Shown: one piece after another, positions 22,373 through 34,325 of the stretch
Numbering within the stretch: the first letter of the stretch is position 1
Layout: each line of letters opens with the position of its first letter
Source: Coniferiporia sulphurascens
Lineage: Eukaryota; Basidiomycota; Agaricomycetes; Hymenochaetales; Hymenochaetaceae
Direction of reading: 5' to 3'
Assembly (NCBI GenBank): GCA_002794785.1
Contig: NBBA01000001.1
Span: 1,426,001 to 1,490,000 of the forward strand
Length of the DNA: 64,000 nt
Program-made: the position numbers and the translations under genes
Notes under the pieces: model-generated
What the model saw: the letters and a program-made list of their open reading frames with translations, nothing else
Told to the model about the DNA's origin: nothing
Databases searched by the model: none

Positions 22373-22788
22373 TATACCCTGTTCCTCTTGAGGAGGCGTG
22401 CTTGGGTTTGCCCATCCAGGTCGACAAAGGTGAAGGATACTGGGCAGGTCTTCAATAGAGGGAGCTTCTCTGGTAGTGTTGCATAGTGTGGTGCCACCAC
22501 AAAGTCGAGGTGGCAAAGGGAGGGGTTTTGTCGGACCTCCTCAAGGAGTGTTGCTTTGGTGATTGGGTGGGGGTTCTGCCCAAAGAAGACATCCATGCAG
22601 GGCACCATGGAGATGCACAATGTCGATCTGGGGCGAACTCTGGAGGGGGTTAGTTGGAATCGGTCCGAGATGGGCCGATCCGCTGGGCGGGCTAGGCAGT
22701 GATCACGCATATACTTTGTGAATGCATCCGCATGGCGATCTATGATTGCCGATGTGGTGGGAGTGGAGGAGGCGGGTCTTTCTGCAAA
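22373..22788 (-). pseudogene. ORF1: LINE ORF1 (Gag-like) fragment
   Basis: Reads leftward as an internal ORF1 segment matching L9 ORF1 around DRHSAAYASHM to LLKR (shared motifs LTPSRVRPRSTLCISMVPC and LDFVVAPHY). It comes from a diverged subfamily. No zinc knuckles are included, and the rest of the element is not adjacent. Confidence 0.8.
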
Positions 22789-24131
22789 GGTTTTTTTTTT
22801 TTTTAAATTATTCCTGCAGTATTACATAATTACAAGCTGCCCCCCTGAAGGGGGGGCCCTAACTACATAACAACAGAGGCGCCTGTCATCGTGCAACGCA
22901 CGAAACTGGGTGGGGGCCCTGCTCCCCGGAGGGAGCCAAGGTGGGGAGGGCCCCTATTAGTAAAGGCGCGGAAAGAGGGAGGAGTACATTTCACTACAGC
23001 AAAGCCAAATGGACGACATCAGGCAAATGGGGTAGCTTAGAATAGGTAAGGGAGGGCAAGAGTGCCAGCTGGGACATACGTGGGAGAGTCCGAAAGGCAG
23101 TCATAGATCAGAGGAAAAGGGGGGAGCGCACCTGACAGCTCCAAGAGAGCCGGGTCCAGGTCCTGGGTGTGGGTTCCAAGCATACGACTCATGTATTCCC
23201 TGAGGAGGTCCAAGCTTTGTTGGTCAGGTGTCCTTCCAACTCCATCACAGCGAAGGCCAGGCGGATGGTGGCAGAGGTGCAGTCAGAGAGGCAGTTAAGA
23301 TGCCCCATTAGCTTCAGCCAGTGGCGCAAAACCTGGAGGTGGTTTTCGTCGGCCCACTCAGTGTGGTGGGTCGGAAGTGGGTCATGGGGGGGCCAGACCT
23401 TGCGGATCCAGGGTCGGAATGTGCAGCATCTGCCCAACATGTGAGCAGTTGACTGGGCTGGCCAGGGGGGGTGGTTGTGCCATCTGCAGTGTGAAATCAG
23501 GCTGTGCCTGTGCTGGTAGGCTGAATCGAAGCTCAGCCAGTAGCCCCCATGGGGACCGGCATGACAGAGAACCTGGGCAACTGCGGAGAGCTCCCGGCGG
23601 GGGTGGTCCACCGACTGCGTGATGATCTTTCGAGGACGGCAGGAAGGGACCCCGTTAACAGCTAGGTATTTGTTGGCTGTTGAGGAGAGTGGGCGGGCGA
23701 GTGAGAGGGACCAGTGCTCCATGAGTGTGTTGACGGCAGCCTCTTTCAGTGCTGAGGTGGAGGGTGCAAGGGAAGATGGGGGTAGGTTCGTTGCAAACTT
23801 CGCCTCGTGGTCTGCCCATTCATTCCCGGGGATGTCGGAGTGTCCCGGGCACCACACGAAGTGAATGGAGAGGTCTGGGTATGAGTCCAATAGAGTCTGG
23901 ACCCCTGCCTTCCATTGGTGGAGGAGGTGTGCACCTGGAACTGGTGCCCATGTGTGGATCAGGTGGAGTGCCATCAGTGAATCTGACAGGAAAAAGATGT
24001 CAGAAGCATCCGGCAGGAGCTCCCGGAGGTTGTGTGCAGCCCAGCTTGGTGCGGAGGTAAGAGAGAAGATTTCCACATCTGTTGCTGTTGTGCAGGTGGG
24101 GGAGGCTAGCCGGCGGGACTTGAGGTGAGGG
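22789..24131 (-). mobile_element. ORF2: LINE copy L7, 3' part
   Basis: T-run tail and 3' hairpin at 22789-22865, then 3' UTR and ORF2 from within RNase H (24076, TDAEIFSL-type motif) to near its end. The ORF is open over 23189-24076, but a deletion of about 10 nt near 23215-23225 frameshifts the last part. 5'-truncated at RNase H, where the tail of L8 begins. Confidence 0.85.
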
Positions 24132-26037
24132 GTTTTTTTTTTTTTAATTATTATTCCTGCAGTATTACATAATTACAAGCTGCCCCCCCAAAGGGGGGGC
24201 CCTAACTACATAACAATAGAGGCGCCCGTCATTGTGCAATGCATGAAACTGGGTGGGGGCTCTGCTCCCATGAGGGTGCTGAAGTGTGTAGGGCCCCTAT
24301 TAGGTTCGAAAAAGAGGGAAGGAGAAGGAGGAGTACATATCGCTATAAACTAACCAAGCAGGCGAGGGCAGGTAAAGTAGGAAGCTTAGAATTGAGAAAG
24401 GGATAGCGAGAGCGCCGGCCGAGACATATCCGTAGGAGTCCGAAAGGCAGACGTTAAGTGTGAGGAAATGGGGGGAGCGTACCTGAGAGCTCCAAAAGGG
24501 CCGGGTCCGAGTCCTGGGTTCGGTTTCTGAGCATATGATGCATGTAGTCCCTTAGGAGGTTCACGTCCATATCCTCGTTGGTTGGGTGTCTGTCGAGGTC
24601 CATTGTGGCAAATGCTAGCTTTATGGCCCCCACGGTGCGGTCCGAAAGGCGGTTTAGGTGCCCCGTTAGCCTTAGCCATCAGCACAAAACCGGGAGGTGG
24701 TTCTCGTCTGCCCACTCAGAGTGGTGGACTGGGAGGGGGTCTCGTGGTGGCCATACTTGTCATATCCATGGTTGGAAAGTGCTGCAGCCGCTGAGGATGT
24801 GGGCGGTCAACTGGGCAGGCCATGGGGGGTGGTTGTGCCACTGGCGGTGAGAAATCAGGCCATGACATTGCCGGTAGGCCGAGTCAAAGCTCAGCCAGTA
24901 GCCCCCATAGGGACCGGCGCGGCAGAGGACCTGAGCTACTGCGGAGAGCTTGCTTCATGGGTGGTCGACCAAGTGCATGAGCAGCTTTCGAGGTCGGTGT
25001 GACGGGGTGCCGTGTACTGCCAGGTATTTATTGGCAGTTGAGGTGAGGGGGTGGGCAATTGCGAGAGTCCACCTGTCCATGAGAGTGCGGATGGCGGCTT
25101 CTTTTAGCACAGAGGTGGATGGTTTTAAGTAGGATGGGGGGAGCTCTGTTGCCAGTTTCGCCTCCATGTCAGCCCATTCATTGCCAGGGATGTCCGAGTG
25201 TCTGGGGCACCACATGAAATGAATGGTGAGCTGGGGGAACGAGTCCAGTAGAGTCTCCACTCCGGCTTTCCAGATGTGTAGGAGGTGGGCGCCAGGGGCG
25301 GCTGCCCACGTATGGAAGAGGTGGAGGGCAGTCAGTGAATCGGAGAGGAAGAAGATGTCCGATGCGACATGCAGTTGAGCTGGGAGGCGGCATGCTACCC
25401 AGCCTGGAGCCGTTGCAAGAGAGAACTCCTCGGCATCTGTTGCTGTAGCACAGGTGGGGGATTTCAGTCGGCATGACCAGAGTCGGGTGTGGCCTAGCAT
25501 CACGCAGATGGCCGAACCCGACTTATTGTCAATGCGGGAGCCATCTGTGAATACCTGGGCATGGGGGGTGGAGCTGAGTTGGTGTGTGGCCGTTGCGAAA
25601 GACTTTTGCATGTCCGTGATAACTGGGGTAGTGGGGGTGGTGAAGCTGACTCGGCCTCGTGTGAAGGCTAAGGGGTCCGTCCAAGGGGGATGCATGTATG
25701 CAGGGACTTGTTGAACCTGGGGAGCTCGGACCTGCAGAGAAAGGGAGAAAGGTCTGTTAGCTATGTTTTAAAAAAAGTTTACGGCCAATAGAGTGAGGGG
25801 TGCGCCATAGGCACAGAGAGTGGATCGTCTTTATATATTCGAAATAGAAAGAAAGAGGGGGAATGGAGCAAAGAAAATTTGTGGAATGGGGGGAGGCACC
25901 TTTAAAGACGCCTAAGATCCAGTGACAAGCCGTGTTTTGCACAGCCTGCAGGCGGTTTACCAAGGTTTTTTGGCGGCTGCTGTGAAACCAAACTGGTGCT
26001 CCCCATGAGAGAATGGAGCGTACACAGGAGGTGTAGA
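24132..26037 (-). mobile_element. ORF2: LINE copy L8, 3' part
   Basis: Tail and hairpin at 24132-24205, then 3' UTR, C-terminal region, RNase H (24955-25695 open, VFTDGSRIDNKSGSA, LSDS and GNEWADME motifs) and the post-RT region up to LYTSCVRSILSWGAP at 26037. Stops at 24955 and near 25757 interrupt it. Its 5' end is cut by the start of L9. Confidence 0.87.
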
Positions 26038-26095
26038 CATCCTTCTTGACCAGTAACCACCACCATCAACTAGTGCGGGCAGCTAAACCTCCCCC

Positions 26096-28156
26096 ATGTC
26101 GAACCCAGGTGACTACAGGAACACTCTCTGTCGTACAAACCGAACCAACCCCCCACCCGCCCCATTGGCCAACGCCAATCCAGACCAGGTCGCCAGGATG
26201 GCCGCCAACTGGGCCTCTGCCAGCACCGCAGCTGCCGCAAGGTACAATACGGCCGCCCCAACCACCCCCAACAACAACCCCCCCCAAGACCTGACGTCCT
26301 CCCCAGACGTCCTCACCCCCTCCCCAGCCATCGTCGACTCCCAGTTGATCTCCGCCTATGACTTCACTGCCCAAGCACATGCGGAATCAAGGGCAGCATC
26401 CTGTGTCGGCTCACCAGCCGCCTCGGTAGGGTCGACCCATGGCTCCAATGAATTCGGTGAGACAGCCCCAGAGATGGTGGTTGACCCCCATACCCCCCCT
26501 CAACAGGTGGGAGGCGCAAGCCTCGAGCGGAAATGCTCCTCTGCCGCCATGTCGCCTCTCACCCCGAGAGGACCCCCAGCATGACAACATGAACAGTACA
26601 CCGCAGGGTTCATGTACTCCCTTACCAGGGCCTTGGATGACTTCGACCAGCAAACCAAGGACGCCAACACCGAGACGATCGACATCAAGGCCGCGCAATT
26701 TGTGGGCGACCTCCTCTGGAACGTCCAACAAATGCTGGCAAAAATTGAGCAAGACAGGACCTACCCCGACCACATCATTCACCACAATGCAGTGATGGCC
26801 TACAACTTCACAAGGGAGGGGGCGGTAATAGCCCTCCTGGAACCCTTCGCCCCAGCTCGCCCCCCCCAAAGGGCCCCAACCACCACCGGGACCCCAGGCA
26901 CCGCCCCCATAACCCCAGAAATGAGGGCGCTGACAGATGCAGTCAAGCGCCTGACAACTGATGTAGCTTCTATTTCACGTCAGATGGCCTCCATCAGCTC
27001 TAGACCCACCCCCCGACAACAGCAACAACAACAACAACAACAGCAACCCGCTCCACAGGCCGCCACCCAGGCCGCCCCCACATCCTATGCGCAAGTCGCT
27101 GCAGCTGCAGCCCCCCCGACAGCCAGCAACCCATCTCTGGTGGCCCCAGCCGCTGGAGTGGTCATCAACCCAGGGCAGAAAAAGAAGAAACGCCAGAGGA
27201 AGGTGCCACCACCACCCACAATGTATGCCAAGGACCCAACCTTGGTCCTCACCCCTACAGTCGGCATTCAGGCCGAGAACCAGAAGTCAGCAATGGCTCT
27301 AACAAAAACGTCCCGTGAGTTCTTCACTTCCCTCCCCACCGCAGACCAAGTCCCGGTCCTGTCCTCCTCCTACAACATAAAGGGGAACATCGTGACCACC
27401 TTTGCGGCGCACCCATCCTCGGCTAACCCAACCACGGAAACGATCATTGATCGCCACTCTGCGGCTTATGCCTCCCATATGCGCACAGAGTGCACTGTGG
27501 CGGGAATTAACATCCCAGCCACATTCTCCCTAACCCCCTCCAGAGTCCACCCCAGGTCCGCACTATGCATCTCCATGGTGCCCTGCAAGGACTTTTTGTT
27601 CGGCCAAAACGGACACACCATAAACGAGAAGGCCCTCATGGCTGAAATCCAGCACAACCCGGCACTCCGTAACCTCGACTTTGTAGTCACCCCCCACTTC
27701 ACCACCACTGAGGATCACCTGCCGACACTCGACAGATGCCCAGTGGTATTCTCCTTCATCGACCCCGATGGTTCCATCCACGAGCGCCTCCTTAAGAGGC
27801 CCCATGTCTGGATGTTCGGATCCGCCCTCTGCCTCTCAGTCCCACCTGTCCGCCCCACCCTCATGCAATGTGAATGGTGCCAGGGCCTCAGCCACGGAAC
27901 CAAGGGCTGCCAAGCCCAACCATGTTGCGCTGATTGCGTGGGAGCTCACCTCTCCCGCAACCACCGCAAATCGTGCGCCCACTGCGCGACAGACGCAGTG
28001 CCCGAAGGCGACACATGTCCACACCCTCGCCTCTGCAATAACTGCAAGGGCGACCACCCTGCCACCCTGCCGGCCTGCCCCAAGAAGAGGCGTTACCGCC
28101 AAATCGAAGAGGCCCTCACTGCCGACCCTACCAATGACCAGATGGAGGAAATATGA
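26096..28156 (+). pseudogene. ORF1: LINE ORF1, Gag-like RNA-binding protein, one stop
   Basis: About 686 codons from ATG, broken once by TGA at 26582-26584 (next codons CAA CAT, expected Arg). Order: Pro/Ala/Thr-rich disordered N-terminus; a central helical segment with heptad-like spacing (MRALTDAVKRLTTDVASIS) before a polyglutamine run (about 27019-27047); a basic patch (GQKKKKRQRK); a conserved globular region; then Cys/His motifs, CX2CX4HX4C (CEWCQGLSHGTKGC), CADCVGAH, and CX2CX3HX6C (CNNCKGDHPATLPAC). Role by family: binds LINE RNA in the ribonucleoprotein. Its stop overlaps the ORF2 start as ATGA. Confidence 0.92.
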
Positions 28157-31100
28157 TAGAGACGATCTCTGTCTTGCAGTGGAATGCCACCCGCTCTCTA
28201 GCGGCAATACATTCCCTAATCCCTGTCCTTACAACTGACCCCTCCCCCCCACACCTAATTCTTATTCAGGAACCCCCCTGGTACCAAATAGGACTGCAAC
28301 CATCACTCACCGACCCAACCGGCACCCCAGTCTTCAACGTCCCCACCATCCCAGGCTACACACCGGTCCTACCACCAGAGGCTCGCCCTCGGGTAGTCAC
28401 GTATGTATCCAGGGCCCTCCCCCCCACCTCCTGGTCGATCCCCAGAGCCGCATCCAATGGCACTGATGTACTGATGGTGGAGGTACGATCCCAACTCACC
28501 CTCCGGGTGTGCAACTACTACGGCATGCACCCCCCGGACCGTGAGAACACCTCCTCCCAGTACCCAGGTGAGTCCTTCTTATTCTCACTCCCCTTGGCAC
28601 TAGCCACCACTCTACTCGTGGCAGGCGACTTCAACTGTCGCCACCACATGTGGTCCGATTTCTCCATCCCACGATGGGATGACTTGGGGGTGCAACCCCT
28701 CGATGACTTCTTCCACGGGCATGGCCTTTCGCCTGCCCACCTCCCTGACTCTGACTTGCGACCCGATGGCAAACGCCGCCGGTGTCCCATTGACATGATC
28801 TGGGCCCCACCCGTGGTCAACCCAGACTCTATTTTAGACTCAGGCTCCTCCGACCCCTCCCCATTGTCCGATCATGCCATGCTGCGGTGGATGGTGCCAT
28901 CTCGACTCCCCCCTCCTGTCCTAAAGACATGCCGGCTTCTCCCAGCCGACAAAGAGGAATGGACCAAGATAGCCTTCCCTCTCCTCGAAACAGCCTTCGG
29001 TCTTTTGGGGCACAGCACCCAGGTCCTGGACATCAAAGCTAAAGTGGTTATCGACTCCATGGTCGCCACCCTCCAGCCGTTCACCCGCCTATCAAAGCCG
29101 TCGAAAACAGAAGTCCCATGGTGGTCACCCCACTGCAAGACCCTCCTATCTGCCATTACAACGGCAACCACCCCCCTCCAGCATACATCAGCAAGAAGAG
29201 CCTTTAAGAGAGGCGTCAGGACAGCCAAATGGCAGTTCTATGCTGACCAGGCATCGGAAGCAGATGCCTCCAACATTTGGAACTGGGCCAAACATGGCCT
29301 AGGTAACCGACCCACCCCTATCCCATCGCTGAAATGACGAGATGGTACCTTCACCCAAATGGACAAGGAGAAAGGTGAGCTCTTTCGCGAAACTTTCTTT
29401 ATGCCCCCCCCACCTAGAGCAGCGGCCAACACCCCGCCGCCACCACCACAACCAGCTGCCCCGCCCATACTCCTTTCGGAGCTTACAGGGGCACTGTCCG
29501 ACACGTCCAACTTGTCAGTGCCGGGCCTCTCAGGAATAGGGTACCGCCCCCTGAAATGGGTGGTGGATGCCTACCCTGATGAGATCCTTACACTTTTCAA
29601 TGACTGCTTGCGTTTGGGGCATCACCCCGAGTGCTGGCGGGCGGCAAAGGTGGTAATGCTCAGGAAGCCAAACAAGAAGGACCCCTTCTCGCCACAGTCA
29701 TACTGGCCCATCACCCTCGAGGAAACCCTAGGGAAACTCCTGGAAAAAATTATTGCTAACAGGCTCCAGTACCTCGCAAATACGAGGGACTGGCTGCCAC
29801 CCAACCAATATGGGGGACGCCAAGGCCATTCGGTCTACGACGCTGCCCAACACCTCTTACAAATCGCGGAACACGCCCACTCAGAGGGCCTTGTGTGCTC
29901 GGTCCTTGCGGTCAACATTCAGGGCTTCTTTGACTCGGTACACCCACGACTCCTCCACCAACAACTGTTGGACCTCGGCTGTGCCCCGGACATGGCCAAC
30001 TGGTGCCTGTCTTTCATGACGGACCGGCAGGTAGCTGTCGCCTTCGACGGCACCACCCTCCCAACCGCCCCTAAACCTGACCTTGGCACCCCCCAGGGGT
30101 CGCCAGTCTCTCCCATCCTGTCAACGATATTCGCAGGGGTGGTACTCCGGCGCTTTCACCAAGCCGGCACCACTGCCCTAGCCTATGTTGATGACCACTT
30201 ACTTATATGTGTAGGAACTTCAGTGGCATCCAATTGCTGAGAGCTCGCACGCGCCTACCAACAACTCGACACCCTCTTTGGCACCATCAGACTCAACATT
30301 GAAGCCACCAAGACAGAGTGCCTCCATTTCCACCCCCCTCGGTGATGCACCAGCTATAACGGCTGGGACACCGCCGGCGTACAGGTCAACCCCAACACCC
30401 TCATCTGCCCCTCAATCCCACTTAGGTGGTTGGGGATATGGTGGGACCCAGGCCTCTCATTCAAGCCCCATGTTGAGCGAATGCACTCCAAGGGGCTCTC
30501 CACCCTTGCCGCACTACGCATCCTGGGTAACACCCAACGGGGCATATCGGCCCTCCTCCTCCACCGCCTTTACACCTCCTGTGTCCACTCTGTCCTGTCA
30601 TGGGGAGCGCCAGTATGGTACCATGGCCACCGCCAAAAAACCCTGGTAAACCGCCTCCAGGCCGTACAAAACACGGCTTGCCACTGGATCCTGGGTGTCT
30701 TCAAAGGTGCCTCCCCCCATTCCACTAATTTCCTTTGCTCCGTTCCCCCTCTTTCATTCTATTTCAAATATATAAAGACTACCCATTCCCTTCGCCTCTG
30801 GCATACCCCTCACTCTATTGGTCACAAATTATTTAAAAACATAGCTAATAGACCCTTCTCCCTTTCTCTGCAGGTCCGAGCCCCCCGGGTTCAACAGGTC
30901 CCGGCATACATGCATCCCCCATGGATGGACCCACTGGCTTTCACGAAAGGCAGAGTCCAGTTTACCACCCCCGTCACCCCAGTTAGCGCGGACACCCGGA
31001 AATCTTTCGTAACAGCCACACGCCAACTAGGCTCCACCCCCCACATCCAGGTCTTCACAGACGGCTCCTGCATAGACAATAAGACAGGTTCGGCCATATG

Positions 31101-32151
31101 TGCAATGCTGGGCAACACCCGTCTCCGGTCACGCCGACTGGAGTCCCCCACCTGTGCCACAGCCATGGACGCCGAGGAGTTCTCCCTCGCTACAGCCCCG
31201 GGCTGGGTAGCATGCCGCCTCCCATCGCAACTGCGTGTCGCATCGGACATTTTCTTTCTGTCTGATTCGCTGACTGCTCTACACCTTCTCCGAACTTGGG
31301 CCGCCGCCCCCAGCGCCCACCTCCTTCACATTTGGAAAGCGGGTGTGGAGACTCTGCTGGATTCGTACCCCCAACTCACCATCCATTTCATATGGTGCCC
31401 CGGACACTTGGACATCCCTGGAAATGAATGGGCTGACATGGAAGCAAAGCTGGCGACTGAGCTCCCCCCATCTGACCTAAAACCCTCCACCTCCGCCCTA
31501 AAAGAAGTGGCTGTCCGCACCCTCATGGAAAGATGGACACTCTCACTAGCCCGCCCCCTAGCCTCGACTGCCGATAAGTACCTGGCAGTCCATGGCCTAC
31601 CATCACGCCGACCTCGAAAGCTCCTGATGCATTCGGTCGACCACCCACGCAATGAACTATCTGCAGTCGCACAGGTCCTCTGCCATGCCGGTCCCTACGG
31701 GGGATACTGGCTGAGCTTCGACTCGGCCTACCGCCGCAGACATGGCCTGATCTCGCACTGCAGATGGCACAACCACCCCCCATGGCCAGCGCAGTCGACC
31801 GCCCACATCCTCGGCGGCTGTAGCACCTTCCACCCATGGATACGACGCATGTGGCCACCTTGGGACCCTCTCCCAGTCCACCACTCCAAGTGGGCTGACG
31901 AAAACTGCCTCCTGGTTCTGCACCGCTGGCTCAAGCTAATGGGGCATCTTAACCGCCTTTCGGAACACTCCGTGGGTGCCATCCGGCTGTCTTTTGCCAT
32001 GATGGACCTGGATGGGCACCCCACCAATGAGGATATGGACTTGGACCTCCTATGGGACTACATGCATTGTATGCTCGGACCACGAACCCAGGACTCGGAC
32101 CCAGCCCTTTTGGAGCTCTCAGGTATGCTCCCTCCCTTCCCCATCGAGTAA
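28153..32151 (+). pseudogene. ORF2: LINE ORF2: APE endonuclease, RT, RNase H
   Basis: 1333 codons in one frame with TGA at 29335-29337, 30238-30240 and 30343-30345. Endonuclease residues 1 to about 245: QEPPW near 39, GDFN near 158-161, SDH at 239-241. RT: LLEKIIANRLQ, the palm motif as VNIQGFFDSV with Asn at residue 588 where sister copies have the catalytic Asp, GTPQGSPVS, and YVDD with Asp 680-681. RNase H: Asp 970 (FTDGS), Glu near 1009, Asp 1038 (LSDS), Asp 1095 (NEWAD). A Cys/His C-terminal region follows. Role by family: nicks target DNA and reverse-transcribes the element RNA. The start ATG overlaps the ORF1 stop by 4 nt. Confidence 0.94.
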
Positions 32152-32463
32152 AAGCCTGCCTTTTGAATCCCACATGATACGTCTCGGCCGGTGCTCTCGC
32201 CCTCCCTTACCTCTTCTAAGCTTCCTATTCTAACCTGCCCTCAACCGCTTGGTTTGTTTGTAGCAATATGTATCCCTCCCTCTACCATCTTCCATACTAA
32301 ATAGGGGCTCTTCACACTGTGGCACCCTCCGGGGAGCAGAGCCCCACCCAGTTTGGTGCGATGTGCCATGATGGGCGCCTCCGTTGTTATGTAGTTAGGG
32401 CCCCCCTTCGGGGGGGCAGCTTGTAATTATGTAGCACTGCAGGAATAATTTAAAAAAAAAAAA
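32152..32463 (+). other. LINE 3' UTR, terminal hairpin and tail, L9
   Basis: No gene. It contains the conserved stretch ending GTTAGGG, then a GC stem with a TTCG loop (about 32400-32417), GCAGCTTGTAATTATGTA and GCAGGAATAATTT followed by A. The same arrangement ends every LINE of the main family here, near 9728, 10480, 12005, 14325, 20270, 22290, 22845, 24185, 40440, 47660, 53730, 55955, 57130, 60490 and 63350. It is the likely RT recognition structure. Confidence 0.8.
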
Positions 32464-34325
32464 ATGAAGGACAAGAACCAGTTGGCCATGTCTGGGGCAC
32501 AACCAAGGTCCAGCAGTTGTCGGTGGAGGAGTCGTGGGTGCACCGAGTCAAAGAAGCCCTGTATGTCGACCGCAAGGACCGAGCACACACGGCCCTCTGA
32601 GTGGGCATGTTCTGCAATCTGTAAAAGGTGTTGGGCAGCGTCGTAGACCGAATGGCCCTGACATCCCCCATATTGGTTAGGTGGCAGCCAGTCCCTCATG
32701 TTCACGAGGTACTGGAGCTGGTTAGTGATAACTTTTTCGAGGAGTTTCCCTAGGGTCTCCTCAAGGGTGATGAGTCAGTATGACCATGGCGAGAAGGGAT
32801 CTTTCTTGTTTGGCTTCCGGAGCATTACTACCTTTGCCGCCCGCCAGCATTCGGGGTGGTGCCCCAAATGTAGGCAGTCGTTGAAAAGCGAAAGAATCTC
32901 GTCGGGGTAGGCGTCCACCACCCATTTCAGGGGGCAGTAACCTATTCCGAGAGGCCTGGTGCTGACAAGTTGGATGTGTCGGACAGTGCCCCATAAGCTC
33001 TGAAAGGAGTATGGGTGGGGCAGCTGGTTGTGGTGGTGGTGGCGGGGTGTTGACCGCTTCCTGGGGGGGGGGGGCATAAAGAAAGTTTCGCGAAAGAGCT
33101 CACCTTTCTCCTTGTCTGTTTGGGTGAAGGTGCCATCTTGCCATTTTAGTGATGGGATGGGAGTGGGTCGGTTGCCTAGACTGCGCTTGGTCCAGTTCCA
33201 GATGTTGGAGGCGTCTGCTTCCGATGCCTGGTTGGCGTAGAACTGCCGTTTGGCCGTCCTAACGCCCCTTTTAAAGGCTCTTCTTGCTGATGCACGCTGG
33301 AGGGGGGTGGTTGCCATTGTTATGGCGGATAGGAGGGTCTTGCAGTGGGGTGACCACCATGGGACTTCCATTTTCGATGGCTTTGAGATGCGGGTGAACG
33401 GCTGTAGGGCGACGACCATGGAGTCGATTACCACTTTAGCTTTGGTGTCCAGGGCATGGGTGCTGTGCCCCAAAAGACCGAAGGCTGTTTCGAGGAGCGG
33501 GAATGCTATTTCGGTCCATTTCTCCTTGTCGGCTGGAAGTAGCCTGCATGTCTTTAGGACAGGAGGGGGGAGTCGAGATGGCACCATCCACCACAGCATG
33601 GCATGATTGGACAATGGGGAGGGGTCAGAGGAGCCCGAGTCTAGAATAGAATCTGGGTTGACTGTGGGTGGGGCCCAGATCATGTCAATGGGACACCGGT
33701 GGTGGTTACTGTCGGGTCGCAAGTCAGAGTCAGGGAGGTGAGCGGGTGCTAGGCCATGCCCACAGAAGAAGTCGTCAAGGGGTTGTGCCCCCAAGTCCTC
33801 CCGCCGTGGGACGGGGAAATCGGACCATGTGTGGTGGCAACGGTTGAAGTCGCCCGCCACAAGTAGAGTGGTGGCTAGCGCTGCAGGGAGTAAGAGTAGA
33901 AAGGACTCACCGGGGTACTGGGGGGATGCGTTCTCTCGATTCAGGGGGTGCATGCCGTAGTAGTTGCACACCCTGAGGGTGAGTTGGGCTTGTACTTCCA
34001 CTGTCAGTACATCAGTGCCATAAGATGCGGCTCCGAGGATCGACCAGGAGGTGGGGGGGAGGGCCCTGGATACATATGTAACTACCCAAGGGCGAACCTC
34101 TGGTGGTAGTACAGGGATGTAGCCCGGGATGGTGGGGACGTTGAGGACTGGGGTGCTGTTTGGGTCGGTGAGTGATGGTTGTAGGCCAATTTGGTACCAG
34201 GGGGGTTCCTGTATGAGAATTAGGTGTGGGGGGGAGGGGTCAGAAGTAAGGACAGGAATTAGGGAATGTATCGCTGCTAGCGAGTGGGTGGCGTTCCACT
34301 GTAGGACAGAGATTGTCTCTATCAT
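32464..34325 (-). pseudogene. ORF2: LINE ORF2 N-terminal part (endonuclease to RT), L10
   Basis: Starts at ATG 34323-34325 and runs leftward. The endonuclease is nearly intact (QEPPWYQ, GDFNRCHHTW, PIDMIWAP, LSNHAMLW, where the SDH motif is SNH). The linker and RT follow down to IQGFFDSVHPRLLHRQLL, with the first RT Asp retained, and the piece ends at MANWFLSF beside the L9 tail. A frameshift near 32960-33070 and a stop at about 32772 interrupt it. The His-adjacent Asp-to-Asn change would inactivate the endonuclease. Confidence 0.88.

Larger units (their letters stand above)
26038..32463 (+). mobile_element. LINE copy L9, the only 5'-to-3' complete copy
   Basis: 6.4 kb: a 58 nt 5' UTR starting CATCCTTCTTGACC (the same start as L23 at 63769), ORF1 26096-28156, ORF2 28153-32151, a 300 bp 3' UTR, a hairpin (about 32400-32417, UUCG loop) and an A-rich tail to about 32463. 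It lies between antisense fragments L8 and L10. No target duplication is visible and about 550 bp of LINE sequence is missing between those flanks if they were one element. Four in-frame TGA codons and an Asp-to-Asn change in RT make it inactive. Confidence 0.92.

Noticed and set aside
27019..27047. CAA/CAG run as an independent microsatellite
   Set aside because: It lies in frame in LINE ORF1 and encodes a polyglutamine tract.
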